Assembly (NCBI RefSeq): GCF_019704555.1 | Contig: NZ_AP024745.1 | Location: forward strand, 8,440,501 to 8,504,500 | Direction of reading: 5' to 3' | Origin: Actinoplanes sp. L3-i22 | GTDB taxonomy: Bacteria; Actinomycetota; Actinomycetes; Mycobacteriales; Micromonosporaceae | DNA: 64,000 nt | Shown here: positions 57,817-64,000 of the stretch, in pieces | How the letters are laid out: each line of letters starts with the position of its first letter | Position numbering within the stretch: position 1 is the first letter of the stretch | Translations under genes and position numbers: made by a program | Notes under the pieces: model-generated | Told to the model about the DNA's origin: nothing | What the model saw: the letters and a program-made list of their open reading frames with translations, nothing else | The model's database searches: none

Positions 57817-58473
57817 ATGACCGGTCCAGGTCCGCTTTCCGCCAGGTCGCTTCGATCATTGGGTACGGCGGAAGCCTCCGGTCCCGTCTGGCCCGCGGAG
57901 GAGGCGCCGCCACCCCGGGCCGACTGGCGGGACCGGATGGCCCTCGCCACCGACCTGGCCCTGATCGGCATCGGCGCGACCATCCTGGCCCTCCCGCTGA
58001 TCACCGCCCCGGCCGCGCTGGTCACCGCCTCGGCGGCGGTCCGGGGCCGGTACCTGGACGGGCGCCTCCCGTCCGGGCGCCTCCTGCTGCGGGTCTACCG
58101 CCGCGGAGTCCTCCCCGGGCTCCCGGTCCTGCTGGCCGCCGCCGCCCTGCTCCTGGACCTGGCCGCGGTCCGCGGCGGCTGGGTCCCCGGCGGCCCGCCG
58201 CTGCTGGCCCTGACCACCCTGGCCACGATCTGGTTCGCCGGCGTCGCGGCCCTGACCGTGGCCGCCCTGGGCCGCGACCCCGAACGGTCCTGGCGCGACG
58301 CCGCCCGCTGGTCCTGGAACCACCCCAAGTGCGTGGCGGCGCTGTCGGCCACCAACCTCATCGCGTTCTTCCTGGCCCTGGCCGTCCCGATCACGGTTCC
58401 CCTGGTGATCGGCTTCCACCTGTTCGCCACCCACATGCTCGCCGATCGCCTGGCCCCGCCCCGCCTTCGCTGA
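57817..58473 (+). CDS. YesL-like (DUF624) membrane protein
   Basis: A 218-residue membrane protein starting two bases after the permease stop. After a polar N-terminus (1-45) it has about five TM segments (LALIGIGATILALPLITAPAA; LPGLPVLLAAAALLLDLAAV; LLALTTLATIWFAGVAALTV; LIAFFLALAVPITVPLVIGF). Polar loops include RRGVLPG and DAARWSWNHPKCVAAL. Size, TM layout and place after a CUT1 importer recall the YesL/DUF624 family, present in many pectin-type transport operons. The role in transport is unknown and the assignment is by architecture. Confidence 0.7.
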   Translation: MTGPGPLSARSLRSLGTAEASGPVWPAEEAPPPRADWRDRMALATDLALIGIGATILALPLITAPAALVTASAAVRGRYLDGRLPSGRLLLRVYRRGVLPGLPVLLAAAALLLDLAAVRGGWVPGGPPLLALTTLATIWFAGVAALTVAALGRDPERSWRDAARWSWNHPKCVAALSATNLIAFFLALAVPITVPLVIGFHLFATHMLADRLAPPRLR

Positions 58474-58507
58474 GCTCCGCCCCCGACTTCGCTAAGCTCT
58501 GCCCCCG

Positions 58508-59119
58508 ATGGAATCCACCGCCACAAACCGGGAGACCGGCCGCGCCCGGCTCCGCGACGCCCTGATCGCCGCCGCCCGCGAGCTGACCGTCGCGCACGGG
58601 TGGAAGAACGTCGGCATGGCCCAGGTCGCGCGGGCCGCGGGCGTCAGCCGGCAGACCGTCTACAACGAGTTCGACGGCCGCGCCGGGCTGGCCGGGGCCC
58701 TGGTCCTGCGCGAGGTCGACCGGTTCGTCGCCGACGTCCGGACCGAGCTGTTCACCCGGGGCGCCGACGTCCACGCGGCCGCCCACGCCGCGATCCTGCA
58801 CACCCTGCGGGAGGCCGCCGGCAACCCGCTCGTGCACGAGATCCTGGCCGGTCCCACCGCCCAGGCCGACGAGTTGCTCCCGTTCCTGACCACCCGCTCC
58901 GGCGCGGTGCTCACCACGGCCGGCGCGGTGATCGAGGAGTGGGCCGCGCAATTCGTCCCGGACGTCGAGCCGCCGGTGCTGGCGCAGGCCGCGGACGCCA
59001 TCGTCCGCCTCACCATCAGCCACGTCATGCTCCCGCTCGCCTCGCCCGAGGAGTCCGCCACCGCCCTGGCCGACGTGTTCACCCGCCTCCTCAGCTTTAC
59101 ACCTCGACCGCCAATGTAA
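58508..59119 (+). CDS. TetR-family regulator next to alkB
   Basis: A 203-residue TetR/AcrR repressor. The N-terminal helix-turn-helix (about residues 13-60) reads LRDALIAAARELTVAHGW and MAQVARAAGVSRQTVYNEFDG. The C-terminal ligand domain (70-195) has the all-helical pattern EVDRFVADVRTELFTRG and ATALADVFTRLLSF. It is 45 bp upstream of the alkane monooxygenase-like gene. Its stop codon region (59094-59122) contains one of the TGTAAAGC boxes that are presumably its operators. The start codon is preceded by TAAGCT nine bases away; direct repeats of gctccgcccccgacttcgct surround it. Confidence 0.9.
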   Translation: MESTATNRETGRARLRDALIAAARELTVAHGWKNVGMAQVARAAGVSRQTVYNEFDGRAGLAGALVLREVDRFVADVRTELFTRGADVHAAAHAAILHTLREAAGNPLVHEILAGPTAQADELLPFLTTRSGAVLTTAGAVIEEWAAQFVPDVEPPVLAQAADAIVRLTISHVMLPLASPEESATALADVFTRLLSFTPRPPM

Positions 59120-59156
59120 AGCAAAACTCTTGACACATCGACGCTCCATGTAAAGC
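59094..59156. promoter_or_regulatory. Cluster of three TGTAAAGC half-sites (probable TetR operator)
   Basis: GCTTTACA (59094-59101) and TGTAAAGC (59115-59122) form an 8-bp dyad with a 13-bp spacer. A further TGTAAAGC lies at 59149-59156, overlapping the -10 of the alkB promoter. The dyad spans the end of the TetR coding region itself. Confidence 0.65.
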
Positions 59157-59158
59157 AT
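59130..59158 (+). promoter_or_regulatory. Promoter of the alkane monooxygenase-like gene
   Basis: TTGACA (59130-59135), a 17-bp spacer and AAGCAT (59153-59158), then six bases to ATG 59165, with no ribosome site. A probable leaderless transcript. Confidence 0.6.
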
Positions 59159-59164
59159 TCATCC

Positions 59165-60295
59165 ATGGACGTCACCGCAGCTGTCTGGCGGGACCCGAAG
59201 CGACCGCTCTGGCCGCTCGCCCTCGCCGTGCCCGCCCTCCCGTTCGCCGCGCTCCTGCTCGCCACCGCCACCGGATCGTCCTGGTCCTGGTGGCTGACCC
59301 CGGTCTTCATCCTCGGCGTCATCCCGGCCATCGACGTGCTGATCGGCGACGACCACGCCAACCCGCCCGATGAGGCGGTCCCCGCCCTGCAGGCGTCCCC
59401 GTACTACCGCTGGATCACCTACCTCTTCCTGCCCGCGCAGTACGCCGCCCTGGTGATCACCTGCGTCGCGTGGCGCACCCACCCCGGCGCCGGCCTGGTC
59501 CTGACCGCCGGCCTGGTCAACGGCATCGCCATCAACACCGCCCACGAGCTGGGCCACAAGCGCGAGTCGGCGGAGCGCTGGCTGTCCCGGATCGCCCTGG
59601 CCCCGACCGGCTACGGGCACTTCTTCGTCGAACACAACCGGGGCCACCACGTCCGCGTCGCCACCCCCGAGGACCCGGCCAGCTCCCGCCTCGGCGAGTC
59701 GTTCTGGCGCTTCTGGCCCCGTACCGTCGCCGGCAGCCTGCGCTCGGCCTGGCACCTGGAGACATCGCGGCACCGGCTGCGCGGGCGCAGCCCGTGGCAC
59801 CCCCGCAACGACGTCCTCACCTCGTGGGCGATGACCGTCGCGCTGTTCACCGCCCTGACCGTCGCGTTCGGCCCGGCCGTCCTGCCGTTCCTGGTGCTGC
59901 AGGCCGTGGTCGGCTTCACCGTCCTGGAGGCGGTCAACTACCTGGAGCACTACGGCCTGCTGCGGCAGCGCAACGCCGCCGGCCGCTACGAGAAGGTCGA
60001 CCCCCGGCACAGCTGGAACAGCGACCGCCTCACCACCAACGTCTTCCTCTTCCAGCTGCAGCGCCACAGCGACCACCACGCCAACCCGCTGCGCCGCTAC
60101 CAGACCCTGCGCAGCTTCGACGTCTCCCCGCAGCTGCCGGCCGGGTACGCCACGATGCTGCTGCTCGCCCTGGTCCCACCCCTGTGGCACCGGGTGATGG
60201 ACAAGCGCGTCCTGTCCCACTACGGCGGCGACCGCACCCTGGCCAACACCCATCCGCCCGCGTCCAGTCCCCCGCGTTCGGGCGGGCATGCTTGA
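59165..60295 (+). CDS. alkB: AlkB-type membrane di-iron monooxygenase (alkane 1-monooxygenase family)
   Basis: A 376-residue integral membrane protein with all three histidine clusters: HELGHKRE (127-134), EHNRGHHVRVATPEDPA (156-172) and QRHSDHHANP (299-308), plus NYLEHYGL (about 258-265). These are the ligands of the AlkB di-iron centre, which hydroxylates medium-chain alkanes or fatty substrates at the terminal carbon. Six TM helices are apparent. Rubredoxin and rubredoxin reductase genes, usual partners, are not adjacent, so electron supply must be encoded elsewhere. Control is probably by the TetR protein upstream. Substrate range cannot be told from sequence. Confidence 0.92.
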   Translation: MDVTAAVWRDPKRPLWPLALAVPALPFAALLLATATGSSWSWWLTPVFILGVIPAIDVLIGDDHANPPDEAVPALQASPYYRWITYLFLPAQYAALVITCVAWRTHPGAGLVLTAGLVNGIAINTAHELGHKRESAERWLSRIALAPTGYGHFFVEHNRGHHVRVATPEDPASSRLGESFWRFWPRTVAGSLRSAWHLETSRHRLRGRSPWHPRNDVLTSWAMTVALFTALTVAFGPAVLPFLVLQAVVGFTVLEAVNYLEHYGLLRQRNAAGRYEKVDPRHSWNSDRLTTNVFLFQLQRHSDHHANPLRRYQTLRSFDVSPQLPAGYATMLLLALVPPLWHRVMDKRVLSHYGGDRTLANTHPPASSPPRSGGHA

Positions 60296-60340
60296 CCACG
60301 TGCAAAAGCAAGCGCGAAGAGGTGCGGCCACTGAGCCGAC

Positions 60341-60420
60341 ATGTTGACTGGATCAACATTGACGACAAATCAAGTCACCACACATGTTGATACACATTGA
60401 CCGTCAACATGTGCGGTGAC
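60341..60420. repeat. AT-rich block of ATGTTGA/TCAACAT inverted repeats
   Basis: ATGTTGA (60341-60347) with TCAACAT (60353-60359) makes a 7-bp hairpin with a 5-nt loop. Then a larger imperfect dyad occurs: 60374-60390 pairs with 60404-60420 (17 bp, one mismatch, 13-nt loop; core CACATGTTGA / TCAACATGTG). It lies between the converging alkB and aldR genes, so bidirectional termination is the simplest role, but the repeated heptamer suggests protein binding. Confidence 0.6.
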
Positions 60421-60443
60421 CGTCGAGTGCAGAGCCGACGATG

Positions 60444-60911
60444 TCAGTTGCCGCGGCGGTGTTCGAAGATCAGGTAGGTCTCGGTGCCGGCGATGAGGCG
60501 CGTGCCGCTCAGCCGCTCGGTGATGACCGTGCGCAGGTCGTCGACGTCGGCCGCCTCGATGTGCAGCAGGAAGTCGTAGTTGCCGGAGACGAAGTAGACG
60601 TCGCGGACTGCGGGGATGCCGGCCAGCGACTCGGCGAACTTGCCGATCGCGTCGCGGGCGTCGGACCGGATCCGGACCGCGATCATCGCCTGGATCGGGC
60701 GGCCGATCCAGGCCGGATCGACATCGGCGTGAAAGCCGCGGATCGCGCCCAGCTCGCGTAACCGGCGAATCCGGGTCAAGCAGGTCGACGGCGCGATGCC
60801 GACGCGTTCGGCCAGCGCGTTGTTCGGCATCCGCCCGTCGGCGCGGAGCAGGCTCAGCAGCTCCAGATCGATGTGATCCAGGCCTCGAACATCCTTCGGC
60901 AGATCCGTCAT
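60444..60911 (-). CDS. aldR: Lrp/AsnC-family regulator of alanine dehydrogenase
   Basis: A 155-residue Lrp-type regulator from ATG 60911. The N-terminal helix-turn-helix (about 12-60) reads LELLSLLRADGRMPNNALAE, VGIAPSTCLTRIRRLRELG. The RAM/ligand domain follows (about 75-150: MIAVRIRSDARDAIGKFAES, VYFVSGNYDFLLHIEAAD). It reads away from the alanine dehydrogenase gene, the standard aldR-ald arrangement of actinobacteria, in which AldR activates ald in response to alanine. The symbol is given on that basis. A dyad at 60952-60969 between the genes is a candidate binding site. Confidence 0.9.
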   Translation of the reverse strand: MTDLPKDVRGLDHIDLELLSLLRADGRMPNNALAERVGIAPSTCLTRIRRLRELGAIRGFHADVDPAWIGRPIQAMIAVRIRSDARDAIGKFAESLAGIPAVRDVYFVSGNYDFLLHIEAADVDDLRTVITERLSGTRLIAGTETYLIFEHRRGN

Positions 60912-60951
60912 GACACGCGGGTCCCGCGAAGAAAATGCGCTGTCGAGGTTA

Positions 60952-60969
60952 CGAACAGAATCTTGTTCG
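60952..60969. promoter_or_regulatory. Candidate AldR operator CGAACA-N6-TGTTCG
   Basis: A perfect 6-bp dyad with a 6-bp spacer (gaatct) in the 142-bp divergent region between aldR and ald. Confidence 0.5.
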
Positions 60970-61053
60970 CTCGCCTTGCCCACTCTCTGCACATCGTTTC
61001 ACTCTAACGGCATAAGGCGTCATCCCCTCGGCGCCGAGCGAAAGGAAATCCCC

Positions 61054-62172
61054 ATGCACATCGGTGTGCCGAAAGAGGTCAAGAACCACGAGTACCGGGT
61101 GGCCATCACGCCCGCCGGTGTGGTGGAGGCCGTGCGCCACGGGCACGAGGTTCTCGTGCAGACCGGCGCCGGGGTCGGCTCGGCGATCAGCGATGACGAC
61201 TACGTGGCAGCCGGCGCGCGGATCCTGCCGGACGCCGACGCGGTGTGGGACGCGGCCGACATGATCCTCAAGGTCAAGGAGCCGATCGCCGAGGAGTACC
61301 ACCGGCTGCGCGCCGGTCAGGTCCTCTTCACCTACCTGCACCTGGCCGCCGACGCCGAGGGCACCAAGGCGCTGATGCACAGCGGGACGACCGCGATCGC
61401 GTACGAGACGGTCCAGCTCGCCGACGGCTCCCTCCCCCTGCTCGCCCCGATGTCGGAGGTCGCCGGCCGGCTCGCCCCGCAGGTCGGCGCGTACAGCCTG
61501 ATGCGCAACAGCGGCGGCCGCGGCGTCCTCCCCGGCGGCGTGCCCGGCGTGGCCCCGGCCAAGATCACCGTGATCGGCGGCGGCGTCTCCGGGGTGAACG
61601 CGGCGACCATCGCGCTCGGCCTCGGCGCCGAGGTGACCGTTCTTGATCTGAGCATCCCGCGGCTGCGGCAGATCGACGCCCAGTTCGGCGGCCGGATCCG
61701 GACGCTGGTCTCCAGCTCCTACGCGATCGAGCAGTCGGTGCTCGAGGCCGACATGGTGATCGGCGCCGTGCTGGTCCCCGGCGCGAAGGCCCCGACCCTG
61801 GTCAGCAACGAGCTGGTCAAGCGGATGAAGCCGGGCTCGGTGCTCGTCGACATCGCGATCGACCAGGGCGGCTGCTTCGAGGACTCGCACCCGACCACCC
61901 ACCAGGACCCGGTCTACCAGGTGCACGACTCGGTCTTCTACTGCGTGGCGAACATGCCCGGCGCGGTCCCGAACACCTCGACGTACGCCTTGACGAACGC
62001 GACCCTGCCGTACGTCCTGCGCCTCGCCGACCTGGGCTGGAAGGACGCGCTGCGGGCCGACCCGGCGCTCGCGCTCGGCCTGAACGTGCACGCCGGAAAC
62101 CTCACCAACGACCTGGTCGGTTCAGCGCTCGGCCTCCCGACCGAGTCCGTCAGCTCGGTCCTCGCGGCCTGA
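61054..62172 (+). CDS. ald: Alanine dehydrogenase
   Basis: A 372-residue NAD-dependent enzyme interconverting L-alanine and pyruvate plus ammonia. The N-terminal signature is [21 protein letters not shown] ([18 protein letters not shown]). The catalytic lysine lies in ILKVKEPI, the substrate-binding histidine in TYLHLA, and the Rossmann loop is [48 protein letters not shown] and the C-terminal [16 protein letters not shown] are typical. AAAGGAA provides a ribosome site before ATG 61054. Length matches the family exactly. A long hairpin follows 14 bp after the stop. Confidence 0.97.
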   Translation: MHIGVPKEVKNHEYRVAITPAGVVEAVRHGHEVLVQTGAGVGSAISDDDYVAAGARILPDADAVWDAADMILKVKEPIAEEYHRLRAGQVLFTYLHLAADAEGTKALMHSGTTAIAYETVQLADGSLPLLAPMSEVAGRLAPQVGAYSLMRNSGGRGVLPGGVPGVAPAKITVIGGGVSGVNAATIALGLGAEVTVLDLSIPRLRQIDAQFGGRIRTLVSSSYAIEQSVLEADMVIGAVLVPGAKAPTLVSNELVKRMKPGSVLVDIAIDQGGCFEDSHPTTHQDPVYQVHDSVFYCVANMPGAVPNTSTYALTNATLPYVLRLADLGWKDALRADPALALGLNVHAGNLTNDLVGSALGLPTESVSSVLAA

Positions 62173-62186
62173 TCCCGGCCCTCCCC

Positions 62187-62231
62187 GCGCGCCCTCCGTC
62201 ATCGCGATCGCGACGGAGGGCGCGCCCCTTT
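62187..62231 (+). terminator. Intrinsic terminator of ald
   Basis: A perfect 14-bp stem gcgcgccctccgtc / gacggagggcgcgc (62187-62200, 62212-62225) with an 11-nt loop is followed by ccctttcc. Confidence 0.85.
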
Positions 62232-62396
62232 CCGATCACCGGATCACAAGGCAGTCGGCAACCGTCGTGGCCTGCCGCCCGATGCGGGTCAACGCGCCGG
62301 AGCGGAGGGCGCGCGCCCCTTTCCGATCACCGGATCACAAGGCAGTCAGCAACCGTCGTGGCCTGCCGCCCGATGCGGGTGAACGCGCCGGAGCGG
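62225..62396. repeat. 91-bp-offset tandem duplication of the lipoprotein gene 3' end
   Basis: The segment 62225-62305 recurs at 62316-62396 with two differences (62257 g/a, 62290 c/g). The right copy is the true 3' end of the lipoprotein gene; the left copy encodes the same C-terminus (LTRIGRQATTVADCLVIR plus stop) but is detached from any start. Confidence 0.9.
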
Positions 62397-63010
62397 TACT
62401 CGTACCGGTAGGTGAGCTTCAGATCCGGGCACGACTGCTGGCCCTTCGCGCTCGTCCCGTAGGTCTTGACGGTGACGACCTTCCCGCTCACGCTCAGCGA
62501 CTGGAACCACGGCAGGTCGTCGGAGCCGACGTCCTTGAGAATCGTGCCGATCCGCTTCGGCTTCTCACCGGTGGTCCCGTCGAAGACCTCGACGGTGCTC
62601 GGCCAGTAGGACGTGCTCGCCTGGCAGGTCCGCGCGACCAGGGCATCCTTGACGCCGTCGCCGGTCAGGTCGGCGAACTCGAGCCGCTGCACCTCGGTGG
62701 CCTGGCCGCCGTTCGGGCACTTCTGGAGCGCACCGAACCAGTTCCCGCCGTCCCCGGGGTCGCTGGTCCTCACCGGGGTCACCGCGGTCGGCTTCACCCC
62801 GCCGGTCGCCGTGGGCCGCGCGGTGCCGGTCGCGGTCGCCGTGGGCTCCGCCGCACCGGTGGCCGTGGGCTCCCCGGTCACCGCACCGGATCCCGCCACC
62901 GTGGCCGCCCCCGAGGGCCCCGCCACCGGCGCCGCCGCCTCGGAACAGCCCCCGGCCAGAAAACCAACCGCGGCTACGCCGCAAAAGACAATTGCAGTTT
63001 TCGTACGCAT
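62327..63010 (-). CDS. Putative secreted lipoprotein
   Basis: A 227-residue protein from ATG 63010. The leader MRTKTAIVFCGVAAVGFLAG is followed by GCSE, giving an imperfect lipobox (AGGC). A Thr/Ala/Pro-rich stalk (about 30-80) precedes a compact domain with four cysteines (KCPNGG, ARTCQAS, QQSCPDL, VADCLVIR). It also has a calcium- or FG-GAP-like block LEFADLTGDGVKDALVA (integrin-type DxTGDGxxD), which suggests a beta-propeller-derived or metal-binding fold. Function unknown. Its 3' end has been tandemly duplicated. Confidence 0.78.
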   Translation of the reverse strand: MRTKTAIVFCGVAAVGFLAGGCSEAAAPVAGPSGAATVAGSGAVTGEPTATGAAEPTATATGTARPTATGGVKPTAVTPVRTSDPGDGGNWFGALQKCPNGGQATEVQRLEFADLTGDGVKDALVARTCQASTSYWPSTVEVFDGTTGEKPKRIGTILKDVGSDDLPWFQSLSVSGKVVTVKTYGTSAKGQQSCPDLKLTYRYEYRSGAFTRIGRQATTVADCLVIR

Positions 63011-63179
63011 CAGAGCAGTCCCCGTGACCTCAGTGGCGCCCGTCCATCGCGGCCCGCCTGCCGAGAACACTAGAAACGATCAGCGCACCCCACGTCACAC
63101 GTTCGTGCCACGAGGCCACCACCCGCAGTCGTCCACATGACAGTCCCGCCCACCGGAGCGAGCCGAACCGGCCGGCCAG

Positions 63180-63258
63180 CTGCCGCCCGCCCGCCCACTC
63201 GCTCGCCCACTCGCCCGCCCACTCGCTCGCCCGCCCACTCGCCCGCCCGCCCACTCGC
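63180..63258. repeat. Low-complexity cgcccactcg repeats
   Basis: Tandem variants of cgcccactcg and cgctcgcccactcgcc fill the upstream region of the lipoprotein gene. No unique spacers, no coding potential. Confidence 0.75.
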
Positions 63259-63273
63259 CAGAATCGGAGCGCG

Positions 63274-63459
63274 TCAGCCCGCCGCGTAGCGAAGCACCTG
63301 CTCGTCCTCGTTCAACGCGGAGCTCGGCCGCCCCTGCGCACTGCGCGTCTCGGCCAGCTCGACCATCTCGTCAGGCCGCACCCGAGGCGGCAGATGCCCG
63401 AACCGCTCCACCCGGGAAAGCTCCGCCTCTTCGTCGGTCATCCGCAGCTCATCACCCAT
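63274..63459 (-). CDS. Small conserved actinobacterial protein
   Basis: A 61-residue acidic protein (ATG 63459, or the internal ATG 63441). It contains RVERFGHLPPRVRPDEMVEL, a FGxLPPRxRPxE segment that I recall from small hypothetical proteins of actinomycetes, and ends with DEQVLRYAAG. No signal or TM segment. It begins 12 bp after the response-regulator stop in the same orientation, so it is probably cotranscribed; a role with that regulator is possible but unsupported. Confidence 0.6.
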   Translation of the reverse strand: MGDELRMTDEEAELSRVERFGHLPPRVRPDEMVELAETRSAQGRPSSALNEDEQVLRYAAG

Positions 63460-63471
63460 CCACCAATCCTG

Positions 63472-64000
63472 TCACCAGCGCGACTCGTGCACCAGAATCG
63501 CGATCTGCACCCGGTTGGCGCAGCCCAGCTTCTCCAGCAGCCGGGACACGTGCGCCTTCACGGTGTCCACACTCATGTGCAGCTCAACGCTGATCTCCGC
63601 ATTGGACCTCCCGGTAGCCACCGCATCAGCAACCTCCCGTTCCCGCTCACCCAGCCGCGCCAGAGCCACCCGAGCCCGCCCCGCCGCACTGTCCGCCGCG
63701 CCGTCCCGACCCAGCCCACGGCTTCCCTCCGCCGCACCGCTCCGCCCCAGCCCCCGCGCTCCGTCCCCCGCACCGCCTCGGCCCAACCCCGGTGCCCCGG
63801 CCGTCGCACCGCCCCGACGCAACCCCGATGCCCCGGCCGTCGCACCGCCTCGGCCGAACCCCGGCGCCCCGTCCACAGAGCTGCCCCGGCCCAACCCCGA
63901 TGCCCCGTCCGCGGAGCCGGGCCCCGGCGGCGACAGGTCCCCCGCCTCCCGGCCGACCGCATACCCGATCAGCCGCGGCACCACCGACGGCGCGAGGATC
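63472..64000 (-). CDS. LuxR-type response regulator, C-terminal part, with expanded linker (partial)
   Basis: The gene runs in from beyond the right edge. The first visible residues ILAPSVVPRLIGYAV match the end of a NarL-type receiver/linker (usually LLAPSVTRRLI). A linker of about 80 residues follows, made of six 12-residue repeats. The LuxR helix-turn-helix is LGEREREVADAVATGRSNAE, then LHMSVDTVKAHVSRLLEKL and NRVQIAILVHE. The DNA-binding domain looks intact. A normal linker here is 15-25 residues, so this one is greatly lengthened. The receiver domain lies outside the window. Confidence 0.88.
   Translation of the reverse strand, partial: ILAPSVVPRLIGYAVGREAGDLSPPGPGSADGASGLGRGSSVDGAPGFGRGGATAGASGLRRGGATAGAPGLGRGGAGDGARGLGRSGAAEGSRGLGRDGAADSAAGRARVALARLGEREREVADAVATGRSNAEISVELHMSVDTVKAHVSRLLEKLGCANRVQIAILVHESRW
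63700..63915 (-). repeat. Six tandem 36-bp coding repeats in the response-regulator linker
   Basis: 216 bp encode six units of the pattern AxxGAxGLGRGG (variants SVDGAPGFGRGG, ATAGASGLRRGG, AGDGARGLGRSG). Units differ slightly from one another, so they have begun to diverge. Confidence 0.85.

Noticed and set aside
63180..63258. Possible CRISPR array
   Set aside because: Units of about 10-14 bp are directly adjacent with no unique spacers; this is simple-sequence DNA.

Overview
The window is very GC-rich and densely coded, with frequent GTG/TTG starts, 1-4 bp stop/start overlaps inside operons, several leaderless starts, and F420/LLM, MocR, AldR/Ald and CebR-like proteins. This fits an actinobacterium. 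A soil Micromonosporaceae genome such as Actinoplanes is my best guess, from general resemblance rather than a marker gene. No rRNA, tRNA, integrase, transposase or CRISPR array was seen, so this looks like ordinary chromosome.

Layout. 1-9.6 kb: the 3' end of glyS, a DUF2306 membrane protein, a two-component pair whose histidine kinase is frameshifted by a 59-bp tandem duplication, a DUF6493-like protein, a Tat-exported glycerophosphodiesterase, and a PiT phosphate transporter with a small membrane partner. 9.8-14.3 kb: a membrane-anchored repeat protein, then a Tat-exported sugar isomerase coupled to a secreted PQQ-type sugar dehydrogenase with a PKD domain. 14.4-24.2 kb: a reductive pyrimidine-catabolism island (class III aminotransferase, MocR regulator, beta-ureidopropionase, dihydropyrimidinase, LLM flavin/F420 oxidoreductase and a four-gene NMT1-type ABC importer) closed by a strong terminator. 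24.2-32 kb: a YgjV-GNAT fusion, three poorly characterised genes and two coupled cyclic-di-GMP proteins. 32-39.4 kb: a secreted protein of unknown function, a Ser/Thr kinase, a CebR-like LacI regulator, a GlxA/AraC regulator, a GAPDH, a second LacI regulator and a small membrane protein. 39.4-46.4 kb: a tandem ribbon-helix-helix protein coupled to a multi-TM protein, an internally deleted Abi-like pseudogene, a secreted protein made of three copies of one domain, a DUF1963 protein and a lipoprotein.

46.6-58.5 kb is a pectin/uronate island. A pectate lyase, a cupin, two Gfo/Idh/MocA oxidoreductases, a fructuronate/tagaturonate reductase and UxaC run leftward. A LacI regulator and a CUT1 sugar importer with a YesL-like protein run rightward. 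GCAAACGTTTGC-type operators sit in the divergent promoters. 58.5-64 kb: a TetR regulator with an AlkB-type hydroxylase, divergent aldR-ald, a lipoprotein whose 3' end has been duplicated, a small conserved protein, and the C-terminal part of a LuxR-type response regulator whose interdomain linker has expanded into six 12-residue repeats.

Recurring themes are carbohydrate and uronate scavenging under LacI-family control, recent local tandem duplications (3.6, 62.2 and 63.7 kb), and leaderless transcripts with an xAxxxT hexamer 6-7 nt before the start codon.
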